Below are positions 34,191 to 43,195 of a DNA stretch of 43,400 bases, piece by piece. The position numbers and the translations under genes were made by a program. The notes below the pieces were generated by a model, which did no database searches, was not told the DNA's origin, and worked only from the letters and a program-made list of their open reading frames with translations. Source of the stretch: Tannerella forsythia (GTDB lineage Bacteria > Bacteroidota > Bacteroidia > Bacteroidales > Tannerellaceae); the NCBI RefSeq assembly GCF_003860135.1, contig NZ_RQYN01000024.1:1-43400 (forward strand), given 5' to 3'. The number at the start of each line of letters is the position of its first letter. Within the stretch, counting starts at the first letter, position 1.

Positions 34191-34913
34191 TTATTCGTCG
34201 CTTTCTTTCATGTTATGAAAAACATTCTGGACGTCTTCGTCTTCTTCCAGTCTCTCGATCAGCTTTTCGATACTCTCACGCTGTTCGGGGGTGACTTCTT
34301 TCACGTCGTTCGGAATACGAAGGAATTCGCTCGTTGTAATCTCGTAGCCATTCTCTTCGAGGTATTTCTGAATAGCCGAATTTTGCGAAAAGTCGCCGTA
34401 AAGCACAATTTCGTCTTCCTCTTCATAGACTTCGTCCACTCCAAAATCGATCAGTTCCAATTCCAACTCATCCAGCGACATTCCTTCCTTCTTGGTGATA
34501 TGAAACACACATTTGTGATCGAACAGAAACTCCAACGATCCGCTTGTACCGAGCGAACCACCGGCCTTGTTGAAATAGCTGCGGACATTGGCCACGGTTC
34601 GCGTCGTATTGTCAGTTGCCGTTTCTACGAATATCGCGATTCCGAAAGGGCCGTAGCCTTCATAGTTCATCTCCTTATAATCGGTATAGTCTTTCGAGCT
34701 GGCTTTTTTAATGGCACGATCGACATTTTCTTTCGGCATATTTTCCTTCTTCGCCGTCTGTATCAGCACACGAAGACGCGGGTTATTTTCCGGCTCAGGG
34801 CCACCGGCCTTAACAGCGATGGTGATTTCTTTTCCCAGCTTCGTGAACACGCGGGCCATATTTCCCCAACGTTTAAATTTCCGCGCCTTGCGGAACTCAA
34901 ATGCTCTTCCCAT
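34191..34913 (-). CDS. yebC: YebC/PmpR-family protein
   Basis: A 240-residue protein of the YebC family. It shows the three-domain pattern: a basic N-terminal part (MGRAFEFRKARKFKRWGNMA), the KENMPKENVDRAIKKA segment, and a central part with YEGYGPFGIAIFVE and TRTVANVRSYFNKAGGSLG. Some members are called DNA-binding regulators; recent work links others to relief of ribosome stalling on proline runs. Which applies here is unknown. It lies 28 bases after pheT on the same strand with no promoter box of its own, so the two are probably co-transcribed. Its 3' untranslated part holds the 41-bp array. Confidence 0.93.
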   Translation of the reverse strand: MGRAFEFRKARKFKRWGNMARVFTKLGKEITIAVKAGGPEPENNPRLRVLIQTAKKENMPKENVDRAIKKASSKDYTDYKEMNYEGYGPFGIAIFVETATDNTTRTVANVRSYFNKAGGSLGTSGSLEFLFDHKCVFHITKKEGMSLDELELELIDFGVDEVYEEEDEIVLYGDFSQNSAIQKYLEENGYEITTSEFLRIPNDVKEVTPEQRESIEKLIERLEEDEDVQNVFHNMKESDE

Positions 34914-34941
34914 AGGTTATATTCTTTTTTTTGACTTGTTT

Positions 34942-37404
34942 TTATCTTAACTGCGCTCCCAATTTCTCTTCCAGATTCTTTTGCAACCGCGTCATGATGT
35001 TGTCGATTTGCTTGTCGTTAAGCGTTTTTTCCGCGTCCTGCAAATAGAAACTGACGGCATACGATTTTTTTCCCGGCAACAAGTTCGACCCTTCGTACAC
35101 ATCGAACAAGGTAACTTTTTTCAGCAACTTGCGCTCCGTTTCGACGGCTATCCGTTCTACATCGGCAAACGTCACCGACCGATCGACGAGCAGAGCCAGA
35201 TCACGCTTTACTTCCGGGAATTTAGGAATCTCGGCAAACGTCGTTTCGGCCTTGCGTGTTTCCTTCATCAGAGTCGACCACGACAACTCCGCGAAATACA
35301 CCTCTTCGTCGATGTCCATCTTTTTCAATATCTTCCGGCCGATTACGCCGAACGTACCGAGCGTGCGTCCCGAAGCCGAACCGATGGTCATACCTGACGT
35401 GTAGATATCATTCGAGAAAGTGCTCCACGTGAGCTTTTTCATGTTCACGCCCAGACGTCGCAAGATATTCTCGACATGCGCCTTCAACTCGTAGACCGAA
35501 GTCTTCTCGTCTGCATGCATCCAGCTGTTTTCCACTCTGAGACCGCTCAGCCATAAACCCAACCGGTATTCTTCACTCAATCCCGACAATGCCTCGCCTT
35601 CTTTTTTCTCGGCGGGCTGATACGCATAACAATTGCCGAACTCGAAAAAGCGAATCTGCTTTTGTTTGTGATTCAAATTGTACGCGATACTTTGCAAACC
35701 ACCGAACAACAGTGTCCGGCGCATCACGTTCAGGTCGACGCTGAGCGGATTCATCAAGGCCACACATCCGTCGGCGGGCAACGAGGTCAGTTCTTCATAA
35801 TACCCGCGTCGCGTCAGGGAGTTATTCATGATCTCATGGAAACCGGCCCCGCAGAGCTGCTCCGAAATCAACGTCTCCATGCGATAGCTGCGATCGGCCG
35901 GAGCCTGATAGCTCAACGTCGATTGCAGATGTTCACTGAATCCCACATGATTATATCCGTAAATACGAAGAATATCTTCGATCACATCGACATCGCGGCG
36001 TACATCAATACGGTATACCGGCACACGCAACGACAATCCTTCAGCCGTCTCGGAGACAATCTCCATTTCGAGCGACGACAAAATACTTTTCACCGTTTCC
36101 ACGGGAATTTCCTTCCCGATTACCGTGTTGATCTTCCGGTACGTAATATCGACCGGATACGGTTCTGCTTTCGTCGGATAGACGTCCTGTACCTCTCCGA
36201 CGATTTTTCCGCCGGCCACTTCCTGAATCAGCAATGCGGCACGTTTAAGCACATAGAGCGTCCGGTTCGGGTCTAAACCGCGTTCGAAACGGAACGAAGC
36301 GTCCGTATTCAGGCCGAAACGCCGCGCCGTTCTGCGGATCCATGTCGGATGAAAACATGCTGATTCAAGGAACACATCGGTCGTTTGCTCCGTCACTCCG
36401 GAGTCCAGCCCCCCGAATACGCCGCCGATACACATCGCCTTTTCCGTGTCACAGATCATCAAATCTTCTCCGGTCAACGTACGTTCTATGCCATCGAGCG
36501 TCACGAATTTGGTGCCTTCCGGTTCCGTACGCACAACGATTTTATTACCTTTGATTTTAGAGGCGTCGAACGAATGAAGCGGCTGCCCCGTTTCGTGCAG
36601 CACGTAATTCGTTACGTCTACCACATTATTGATCGGACGCAGACCGATGGCGGACAGACGGTTCTTCAACCAGTCCGGACTTTCTCCGACGGTCACCCCG
36701 CGGATCGTCAGTCCCGAATAACGCGGGCAGGCCTCCGTATTAGCCACCTCGACAGTAATAGCCGGCGACGGATCGTCAACCTGAAACGCTTCGACCGAAG
36801 GGAGTCTTAATTCGGCAGCCTGTCCCTGATGCTTGAGATAAGCCGCGAGGTCGCGTGCCACGCCGTAATGCGACGTCGCATCTACGCGGTTGGGAGTAAT
36901 ATCCACCTCGAGCACGTAATCGCTCTCGACGTGATAATACTCTGCGGCAGGCATCCCTACCCGGGCGTCGGGCGGAAGGACAATGATTCCCGCATGATCG
37001 TTACCGATGCCGATCTCGTCCTCGGCACAAATCATACCCAACGAAACCTCACCGCGTATTTTACTTTTTTTGATGACAAACTCTTCGTCGCCGTGATACA
37101 GCTTCGTACCGACAGTGGCTACCACCACCTTCTGCCCTGCGGCCACATTCGGAGCGCCGCAGACGATGGGCAAAGGCTCACCGGCACCGACATCGACGGT
37201 CGTCAGATGCAGATGATCCGAGTTGGGATGCTCCGTACATGTCAGCACTTCACCGATCACCAATCCGGCCAGTCCTCCTTTGATCGACTGTACCTCTTCC
37301 ACACTGCCTGTCTCAAGACCGATCGAGGTCAATGCCTCCGACACCTCGTCGGGTGTCAGATCAAACGGCAAATATTCTTTTAACCAATTATATGATATAT
37401 TCAT
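34942..37404 (-). CDS. pheT: Phenylalanine--tRNA ligase beta subunit
   Basis: An 820-residue subunit of the alpha2-beta2 enzyme that charges tRNA-Phe. Domains in order: an OB-fold tRNA-binding part with HPNSDHLHLTTVDVG (58-72), the B3/B4 editing domain, the B5 domain, the catalytic-like core (YGYNHVGFSEHLQ near 490-500), and the C-terminal anticodon-binding fold with FPEVKRDLALLVDRSVTFAD. The alpha subunit gene is not adjacent in this window. A perfect -7 box lies 32 bases before the ATG. yebC follows on the same strand. Confidence 0.97.
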   Translation of the reverse strand: MNISYNWLKEYLPFDLTPDEVSEALTSIGLETGSVEEVQSIKGGLAGLVIGEVLTCTEHPNSDHLHLTTVDVGAGEPLPIVCGAPNVAAGQKVVVATVGTKLYHGDEEFVIKKSKIRGEVSLGMICAEDEIGIGNDHAGIIVLPPDARVGMPAAEYYHVESDYVLEVDITPNRVDATSHYGVARDLAAYLKHQGQAAELRLPSVEAFQVDDPSPAITVEVANTEACPRYSGLTIRGVTVGESPDWLKNRLSAIGLRPINNVVDVTNYVLHETGQPLHSFDASKIKGNKIVVRTEPEGTKFVTLDGIERTLTGEDLMICDTEKAMCIGGVFGGLDSGVTEQTTDVFLESACFHPTWIRRTARRFGLNTDASFRFERGLDPNRTLYVLKRAALLIQEVAGGKIVGEVQDVYPTKAEPYPVDITYRKINTVIGKEIPVETVKSILSSLEMEIVSETAEGLSLRVPVYRIDVRRDVDVIEDILRIYGYNHVGFSEHLQSTLSYQAPADRSYRMETLISEQLCGAGFHEIMNNSLTRRGYYEELTSLPADGCVALMNPLSVDLNVMRRTLLFGGLQSIAYNLNHKQKQIRFFEFGNCYAYQPAEKKEGEALSGLSEEYRLGLWLSGLRVENSWMHADEKTSVYELKAHVENILRRLGVNMKKLTWSTFSNDIYTSGMTIGSASGRTLGTFGVIGRKILKKMDIDEEVYFAELSWSTLMKETRKAETTFAEIPKFPEVKRDLALLVDRSVTFADVERIAVETERKLLKKVTLFDVYEGSNLLPGKKSYAVSFYLQDAEKTLNDKQIDNIMTRLQKNLEEKLGAQLR

Positions 37405-37436
37405 TCTACGTATGAGTTTTTCTCAAAAAAGATGTG

Positions 37437-37444
37437 CAAAGATA
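37437..37444 (-). promoter_or_regulatory. -7 promoter box of pheT
   Basis: Minus strand TATCTTTG matches TAnnTTTG, 32 bases before the ATG at 37404; divergent from the trmD promoter 43 bases away. Confidence 0.65.
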
Positions 37445-37487
37445 AAAATTAATAGGCAACCGCCAACCGCCAACCGCCATTTTTTCC

Positions 37488-37495
37488 TACCTTTG
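37488..37495 (+). promoter_or_regulatory. -7 promoter box of trmD
   Basis: TACCTTTG matches TAnnTTTG, 71 bases before the ATG at 37567. Just upstream lie four ACCGCCA-type 7-base repeats (about 37455-37479). The leader can pair GCCGG with CCGGC at both ends of a 16-base loop. Confidence 0.65.
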
Positions 37496-37566
37496 CCGCT
37501 TTCACGCCGGTAGCCGAACATGCTCGCCGGCTTCAGGAAACGCCTGTACTAAAACTTGTTTTTACG

Positions 37567-38241
37567 ATGCGAATAGATATTCTGACCGTACTTCCCGAGA
37601 TGATTGACGGATGCGTGAACTGCTCCATTCTGAAAAGGGCGCAGGATAAGCGGCTCGCAGAGATACACCTGCATAACCTGCGCGACTACACGACGAACAA
37701 ATGGCGACGGGTAGACGATTACCCTTTCGGCGGCGAGGCCGGCATGGTGATGCAGATCGAACCGGTCGACCGTGCGATCACAGCCCTCAAAGCCGAGCGC
37801 GATTACGACGAAGTGATTTATACTTCGCCCGACGGACAAATGTTTGATCAGCCGATGGCCAACCGCTTGTCGCTACTGCAAAACATCATCATTCTTTGCG
37901 GGCATTACAAGGGGATCGATTACCGCATCCGCGAACACCTGATCACCCTGGAAATCTCGGTCGGAGACTACGTGCTGACAGGGGGCGAGCTGGCGGCAGC
38001 CATCATCGCCGACGCGACGATCCGGCTCATCCCGGGAGTCATCGGCGACGAACAGAGCGCGCTCTCCGATTCGTTTCAGGACGGGTTGCTTGCGCCCCCC
38101 GTCTATACACGGCCGGCGGAATACAAAGGCTGGAAGGTGCCCGACATCTTACTCTCAGGACACGAACGCAAAATCGCCGAATGGCGTCTCCAACAAGCTC
38201 AGGAACGCACGGAACAGCTGCGCCCCGACCTCCTCAAATAA
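37567..38241 (+). CDS. trmD: tRNA (guanine37-N1)-methyltransferase
   Basis: A 224-residue SPOUT methyltransferase that makes m1G37 next to the anticodon and so prevents frameshifting. The trefoil-knot motifs are clear: [13 protein letters not shown] (about 112-124) and [14 protein letters not shown] (about 133-146), with the conserved Asp in the PGVIGDEQS loop. N-terminal [13 protein letters not shown] is the family start. In many bacteria trmD lies with rimM, rpsP and rplS; here it stands alone and is followed after 33 bases by a CPBP membrane protease gene. Confidence 0.97.
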   Translation: MRIDILTVLPEMIDGCVNCSILKRAQDKRLAEIHLHNLRDYTTNKWRRVDDYPFGGEAGMVMQIEPVDRAITALKAERDYDEVIYTSPDGQMFDQPMANRLSLLQNIIILCGHYKGIDYRIREHLITLEISVGDYVLTGGELAAAIIADATIRLIPGVIGDEQSALSDSFQDGLLAPPVYTRPAEYKGWKVPDILLSGHERKIAEWRLQQAQERTEQLRPDLLK

Positions 38242-38274
38242 ACAAAAGTGTTACGTACAACTCATAAGCATAGC

Positions 38275-39180
38275 ATGATTCGATTCCATCTAAACCATCA
38301 TTCGCTCGTCGCGGCAGCCCGGGAAAGCCGGTTCAAACCGCACCCGTTGTTGCAGATCCTTATTTTTATCGGTATTTACATCGGCTCACTGCTCCCTACG
38401 ATTTTCCCATACGTTCTTTTCTTCCTGCTGAAAGATGCCAACGTTCTCGGCGATTCGGCGATGGATGCCGAAAAATTGGTCATCCTGTTCAGTTGTGCCC
38501 TTAGCGCGCTTGTCGTTGTGCTCTACTGTCGTTTTGCCGAAGGACGCAGTTTGTACTCGATGGGGTTTGTCCGTAAAGACGCGTGGATGCATTATGTGAA
38601 AGGAATGGCCGTCGGATTCGTATTTTTCAGCACGGTCTACTTCGCGCTTGTCGCCACCGGCTCCGTCACGTTCGACGGACTGAACAGCACAGCAAGCATC
38701 GCCATGCTTCTTCTTTTCTTCTTCGGATTTGTGATTCAAGGGGCTCAGGAAGAAATCCTCACACGCGGTTACTTTATGATGAGCCTGTCGACACGGCTGC
38801 CTGTCATCGCCGCGATCGTGATCAGCTCCTTCACCTTCTCCGTGCTGCATATCTTTAACGGGGGCTTTGATCTTTTAGCTTTCGTCAATCTCACGCTATA
38901 TGGTATTTTCCTTGCCGTATATATGCTCAGAACCGGCAATATATGGGGCGCATGCGCCATCCATTCGATTTGGAACTTTAGTCAGGGCAATCTGTACGGC
39001 ATGTCGGTGAGCGGAATGAACATCATGGAAACAAGTCTCTTCTCTTCGAGCCTCGTCGAAGGGAAAGAACTGCTTAGCGGCGGATCGTTCGGGCCGGAAG
39101 GGGGCGTGATCACAAGCGCCGTCACCATTGTGGCCATCATGCTGACTCTGCTGCTCGGAGGACATTCTTCCGAAGGATAG
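38275..39180 (+). CDS. CPBP-family intramembrane metalloprotease (CAAX/Abi type)
   Basis: A 301-residue membrane protein with about eight hydrophobic segments. The three CPBP motifs are present: EEILTRGYF (the EExxxR set), FSVLHIFNGG (FxxxH) and HSIWNF (HxxxN). The family includes proteases of prenylated proteins, bacteriocin self-immunity proteins and scaffold proteins; the role here is unknown. I chose the ATG at 38275; a GTG at 38248 would add nine residues. It lies 33 bases after trmD and is probably read from the same transcript. The next gene starts 93 bases later. Confidence 0.88.
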   Translation: MIRFHLNHHSLVAAARESRFKPHPLLQILIFIGIYIGSLLPTIFPYVLFFLLKDANVLGDSAMDAEKLVILFSCALSALVVVLYCRFAEGRSLYSMGFVRKDAWMHYVKGMAVGFVFFSTVYFALVATGSVTFDGLNSTASIAMLLLFFFGFVIQGAQEEILTRGYFMMSLSTRLPVIAAIVISSFTFSVLHIFNGGFDLLAFVNLTLYGIFLAVYMLRTGNIWGACAIHSIWNFSQGNLYGMSVSGMNIMETSLFSSSLVEGKELLSGGSFGPEGGVITSAVTIVAIMLTLLLGGHSSEG

Positions 39181-39273
39181 GAAAAGGACGAACGCTCTTT
39201 TTTCACTGCCTTTCGGGCATATATCAAAAAAAACGCTTATTTTTACGGGTAAATTAGACTGATCCTGATTCAC

Positions 39274-40875
39274 ATGAGACGTTTTTTACAACTCATCCTG
39301 TCCTTATGCTGCCTGATCTCTCTGCAAGCAGCAGGTTCTTTGGCCGAGCATAGCGGTCGGTTGAAACATTTAGACCGCATCATCAGCCATCGAGGTCGCT
39401 ATCATATCGCGAAGGAAAAAGAAATCGACAGTCTGAAACACAGGCTTCGTCAAGCCGTTTCGGACGAAGAACGATTCGGGCTGTGCAGTCGGCTGTACGA
39501 AATGTACATCGCCTATCAGACGGATTCGGCATTGAAATACATCCGTGAAAAAGAAAAACTTCTCCCGCTACTGGCCGACAGCCGGTTTCGATACGACACC
39601 CAGATGAATCTCATCGGAGTCATGACCGTCACGGGGATGTATAAAGAGGCGCTCGATGTATTGGCACATCTTCCGCATCGGGGAGTTCCCGACAGTCTGC
39701 GGCAAGGATATTTTCACCATTGCCGCACACTCTACGGACACATGGCAGACTATGCGCTGACGAACGAAGAGAAGAACGACTATCTCCGGACGGTCGACCG
39801 TTATCGGGACTCGTTGCTGGCTATCATGCCACGAAGCGATATCAACTACCTGATCGTCGAGGCCGACCGCCTTAACGCTCACGGACAGTACGACGCCGCC
39901 ATCGAACTGCTGAAAACTCCGGCCGATGAATGCGACGACAAACAAAAACTACGCTTTTTGGCTTACACGCTCTCCGAAGCGTACGCTCAGAAAGGCGACC
40001 GCGAGAACCAGAAATATTACCTGACACGCTCGGCCATTGCCGATCTGCAATCGTCGGTGAAAGAATACATCTCGCTGCGCAAACTCGCTTTCCTGCTGTA
40101 TGAGGACGGCGACATCGACCGCGCTTACGAGTACATGAAATGTTCGCTCGAAGACGCGCAGTCGTGCAACGCCCGCTCGCGCACCATCGAAGTGGCCGAA
40201 ATCTTCCCCGTCATCGACAAGGCGTACCGCCTCAGAAGCGAACGCAAACAACGCACCATCACTCTGTTGCTTATCAGTGTCAGCCTGCTGGCTCTCTGTC
40301 TGATCGCCGCCATTATCTACGTCTATCGGCAGATGAAGAAACTCGCCGTGGCGCGGCAGGCGCTGGCCGATGCGAACCGGCAACTGCAAGCCATCAACGA
40401 CACCCTCAAAGAAACCAACCTGATTAAGGAAGAGTATATCGCGCAATACATCAACCGCTGCTCGGCGTATATCGACAAGCTCGACCAATACCGCCGCCGG
40501 CTGACGAAGCTGGCTTCGACCTCGAAGCTCGAAGAACTTTTCAGAGCCATCAAATCGGACGAGTTTATCGAAGCCGAGCGCAAAGAGTTTTACAACGAAT
40601 TCGATCATACGTTCCTTGGTCTCTTCCCGCATTTCGTGAACGACTTCAACAAGCTGCTGAACGAGAAAGACCGCATCACTCCCAAACCGGGCGAGCTGCT
40701 CAATACCGAGCTGCGTATTTTCGCCCTGATCCGCCTCGGCATTACGGACAGCACGCGCATCGCCGAGTTTCTGCAATACTCGGTGACAACGATTTACAAT
40801 TATCGCAGTAAGGTACGCAACAAAGCCGTCGGAGATAAAAACGAGTTCGAAGCCGCCGTGATGCGGATCGGTTGA
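39274..40875 (+). CDS. Membrane-bound TPR regulator, DUF6377 type
   Basis: A 533-residue protein with a signal peptide (MRRFLQLILSLCCLISLQAAG), about 300 residues of helical TPR-like repeats that should lie in the periplasm, a membrane helix near 325-347 (TLLLISVSLLALCLIAAIIY), a coiled coil, and a cytoplasmic C-terminal part. The end (TDSTRIAEFLQYSVTTIYNY) looks like a LuxR-type helix-turn-helix. I associate this layout with the DUF6377 family of Bacteroidetes. It may sense an envelope signal and bind DNA directly, with no kinase. Targets are unknown. TATTTTTA near 39238-39245 is a one-mismatch -7 box. Confidence 0.82.
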   Translation: MRRFLQLILSLCCLISLQAAGSLAEHSGRLKHLDRIISHRGRYHIAKEKEIDSLKHRLRQAVSDEERFGLCSRLYEMYIAYQTDSALKYIREKEKLLPLLADSRFRYDTQMNLIGVMTVTGMYKEALDVLAHLPHRGVPDSLRQGYFHHCRTLYGHMADYALTNEEKNDYLRTVDRYRDSLLAIMPRSDINYLIVEADRLNAHGQYDAAIELLKTPADECDDKQKLRFLAYTLSEAYAQKGDRENQKYYLTRSAIADLQSSVKEYISLRKLAFLLYEDGDIDRAYEYMKCSLEDAQSCNARSRTIEVAEIFPVIDKAYRLRSERKQRTITLLLISVSLLALCLIAAIIYVYRQMKKLAVARQALADANRQLQAINDTLKETNLIKEEYIAQYINRCSAYIDKLDQYRRRLTKLASTSKLEELFRAIKSDEFIEAERKEFYNEFDHTFLGLFPHFVNDFNKLLNEKDRITPKPGELLNTELRIFALIRLGITDSTRIAEFLQYSVTTIYNYRSKVRNKAVGDKNEFEAAVMRIG

Positions 40876-40885
40876 AGAAGGAACG

Positions 40886-41326
40886 TTATCGGCGTTTACG
40901 GAAGAAAGCTTGCATCTCGGCCGCGCACTCTTCTTGAAGAATCCCGCCGCGCACTTCCGTTTTGGGATGGAAAGCCTGCGGAGCATAACGTGAGAAACCG
41001 CGTTTCTCGTCCGGCGCACCGTAAACGACTACGGCCAGTTGCGCCCACCCGATGGCTCCCGCGCACATCACACACGGCTCGACGGTTACATACAGCCGGC
41101 AATCCGTCAGGTACTTCGCGCCTAACGCCGACGTTGCCGACGTTACGGCAAGCATCTCGGCATGCGCCGTCGGATCATTCAGTCGTTCCGTCTGATTGTG
41201 GGCACGCGCGATGATCCGGTCGCCGCAAACAATCACGGCTCCCACGGGCACCTCTCCTTCCGAGGCCGCCTCGCGCGCTTCGAGCAACGCCTGCTTCATG
41301 AAATATACGTCATCGAACGGATTCAT
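40886..41326 (-). CDS. tadA: tRNA-specific adenosine deaminase
   Basis: A 146-residue zinc deaminase that converts adenosine 34 to inosine in tRNA-Arg. The zinc site is His55-Ala-Glu57 (the Glu is the proton carrier) and PCVMC (84-88). The CDA-fold start VPVGAVIV is typical. I chose the ATG at 41326, whose A overlaps the TGA of the preceding small gene (TGATG); a GTG at 41329 would add one residue. The overlap suggests translational coupling with the ribbon-helix-helix-like gene. Its 3' end is 11 bases from the convergent regulator gene, with no clear terminator between them. Confidence 0.96.
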   Translation of the reverse strand: MNPFDDVYFMKQALLEAREAASEGEVPVGAVIVCGDRIIARAHNQTERLNDPTAHAEMLAVTSATSALGAKYLTDCRLYVTVEPCVMCAGAIGWAQLAVVVYGAPDEKRGFSRYAPQAFHPKTEVRGGILQEECAAEMQAFFRKRR

Positions 41327-41553
41327 CACCGGCGCATTTCGTTTTCGTTGAAGAGCGTCGGATAATCTTCTTCCATCACACGGAGGACATGGCTCAGAAT
41401 CGTCTTCCGATACCAGTTCGATTTGTTCGTGATCTTGTATTTCGACAGATGACGCTCCACGGCCTTATACTCGTCTTCGTTGAGTAAAAACGAAATACGG
41501 TGTGTCCGATGATTCTTTTCGTGCGTTTCTGTTTCTTTACGACGCGTTTTCAT
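41326..41553 (-). CDS. Small basic protein, ribbon-helix-helix-like
   Basis: A 75-residue, strongly charged protein. After a basic tail (MKTRRKETETHEKNHRTHR) comes a beta strand, ISFLLNEDEYKAVERHL, and two helices, the order of a ribbon-helix-helix DNA-binding fold, as also seen in mobilisation-type proteins. It has no recognised symbol. It is the first gene of a pair with tadA and has a perfect -7 box only 5 bases before its ATG, so the transcript may be leaderless. It might regulate tadA or itself, but that is inference. Confidence 0.72.
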   Translation of the reverse strand: MKTRRKETETHEKNHRTHRISFLLNEDEYKAVERHLSKYKITNKSNWYRKTILSHVLRVMEEDYPTLFNENEMRR

Positions 41554-41558
41554 TCGGG

Positions 41559-41566
41559 CAAAGATA
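41559..41566 (-). promoter_or_regulatory. -7 promoter box of the small gene-tadA pair
   Basis: Minus strand TATCTTTG matches TAnnTTTG and ends 5 bases before the ATG at 41553, predicting a leaderless transcript. Confidence 0.6.
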
Positions 41567-41583
41567 GGAAGAATCGGGCATTA

Positions 41584-42165
41584 TCACAAAGAGGCGTCGA
41601 GCCATTTCTCGAAGGCTTCTTCCTCAGCAGGAGCCTCATCGACAAAAGACGGGTCCATGTGCATCAGGAAATGCCAGTCGCCGCCTTCGTTATTTTGGTA
41701 GACGATCGCTTCGCCGTCTTGCGAGCCATGAAACGAACGGTCTACCCGATAGCCTCGCTTTTCAAGAAGCGTTTTCACCCGCCGGTACGTGTCTTCCCTT
41801 TTGGTGATATACGCTTTCAGCTCATGATTTCCTACGACGTACGCGTCGACAAGCGTCTGACTGTCTACAAGTCCCTGACCGGGTTGATCGAGAGAAGGAA
41901 TCTCGCGCCAGATAATTTCCACATCGTCTTCGTCGCGGAACATAAACTTTGTAATCGGCACACGGTTTCCGTTATACGAAAGTTCCATATAATCAGGCAA
42001 TCCCGCGGGACTAAAAGTCTCGTATTCCCATCGCGCATCGTCCGAAACTTCTTCCCACCTCCGATAACCGGGGATGGATTGCACAAATTTTCGCCCGTCA
42101 TCTATCCGTTCAAACAATGCCAACGGCGTCTCGTCGTTATTCTGAATCAATACAAGCAAATACAT
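41584..42165 (-). CDS. Conserved-looking acidic protein of unknown function
   Basis: A 193-residue protein from the ATG at 42165 (MYLLVLIQNNDETPLALFER). It has no signal peptide, membrane segment or recognised motif. It is acidic and rich in Asp, Glu and aromatic residues, and looks like an ordinary soluble mixed alpha/beta protein. A longer frame runs back to 42213, but a perfect -7 box at 42190-42197 lies within it, so I prefer the shorter start. It stands alone, 30 bases before the start of the small DNA-binding-like gene's frame on the same strand. Confidence 0.7.
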   Translation of the reverse strand: MYLLVLIQNNDETPLALFERIDDGRKFVQSIPGYRRWEEVSDDARWEYETFSPAGLPDYMELSYNGNRVPITKFMFRDEDDVEIIWREIPSLDQPGQGLVDSQTLVDAYVVGNHELKAYITKREDTYRRVKTLLEKRGYRVDRSFHGSQDGEAIVYQNNEGGDWHFLMHMDPSFVDEAPAEEEAFEKWLDASL

Positions 42166-42189
42166 CTTATCCGTCTTTTTTTGATGATA

Positions 42190-42197
42190 CAAAAATA
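42190..42197 (-). promoter_or_regulatory. -7 promoter box of the acidic unknown gene
   Basis: Minus strand TATTTTTG matches TAnnTTTG, 24 bases before the ATG at 42165. Confidence 0.6.
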
Positions 42198-42255
42198 GGA
42201 ATAAATTGCTCAAACGGATACTGAGTACAAAACAATCTTTATCAATCGACTATGT

Positions 42256-43065
42256 TTAAAAGGTCATTGTTATTTTATTAGAGTAAAAATTGCCGGAATA
42301 TAATGTATACCCTCCCACGATTTGAGGTAATAAAACCTTTCTTTCAGCGTATTGAGATTGATGACTGTCCCAAATCGGAGCAGTATAGACATAAGGCAGC
42401 AAATGTGGACGTATATAGAAAGTAAAGGAGCCTTTTAACAATTTAAATCCGATAAGGTTATACGTATCCGTACAGCTCTCTCCCGGTTTTAAAAAAACAA
42501 ATTTGTCTTTGTACTTAGTTAATATGACCTCCGGTACCATATCCGATATCGTGTAATACAATTTGAACTCGTCGCGAGTATCCATTGGCTTGTAATTCTC
42601 TCGATAGATATATTCATAAATATTCTGCAATGCAGAGTTTATCATGTCAATTTCGTGTTCAACTTCTATATTACATGTGTCATTTATAGCAATCCAACCT
42701 TTAGAAAATAAATTATCTCCAATTGCTACTTTGTAATGTTTACCTGTATAATCACCATGCATTTTTACCCTTTTGAAATAATTAGGATTCAAAAATTCTT
42801 CAATTGGGTATTGTAATAACCCAGCTGCGGGCAAAAAGGGTAATCCATAACGACCATCTGAGACTTTCTGAAAATAAAAACTCGTATCCGATATATTTCT
42901 ATACGTGATCATTAGTTCAGGAAAGTATATGATCGAATCTTTTTTGAAAATATCGTATCCTTTGACCCATTTTGCCGATAATTCAATACTTACACTCTGT
43001 GATGATACAAGTGCATTAAAGCCTAAAAACATGCACAAACCAATATATAATCTTATCGCTTTCAT
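42256..43065 (-). CDS. Secreted protein of unknown function, AT-rich gene
   Basis: A 269-residue protein with a signal peptide (MKAIRLYIGLCMFLGFNAL, cleaved near SSQS). The mature part is rich in Tyr, Phe and Asp and looks beta-strand-rich; I recognise no domain. The signal peptide lacks a lipobox and there is no type IX sorting domain at its end. Codon use is clearly more AT-rich than in the housekeeping genes to the left, which may mean recent acquisition. A perfect -7 box lies 94 bases upstream. Confidence 0.7.
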   Translation of the reverse strand: MKAIRLYIGLCMFLGFNALVSSQSVSIELSAKWVKGYDIFKKDSIIYFPELMITYRNISDTSFYFQKVSDGRYGLPFLPAAGLLQYPIEEFLNPNYFKRVKMHGDYTGKHYKVAIGDNLFSKGWIAINDTCNIEVEHEIDMINSALQNIYEYIYRENYKPMDTRDEFKLYYTISDMVPEVILTKYKDKFVFLKPGESCTDTYNLIGFKLLKGSFTFYIRPHLLPYVYTAPIWDSHQSQYAERKVLLPQIVGGYTLYSGNFYSNKITMTF

Positions 43066-43159
43066 ATTAAAACGGATAAATAAAAATGTATCGTTTCAAC
43101 GCACAAATGCAATACTTGAATGCAAATTTAAAAAAAGTTGCATTCATTAGTTGAGACTA

Positions 43160-43167
43160 CAAAGGTA
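43160..43167 (-). promoter_or_regulatory. -7 promoter box of the secreted unknown gene
   Basis: Minus strand TACCTTTG matches TAnnTTTG, 94 bases before the ATG at 43065; the leader between them is AT-rich. Confidence 0.55.
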
Positions 43168-43195
43168 TAAATTTTCAGAGTCTACACCTGCTATT

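Noticed and set aside
39949-41019. A 356-codon minus-strand frame over the DUF6377-type gene and tadA
   Set aside because: It is antisense to two well-supported genes and its product shows no known motif.
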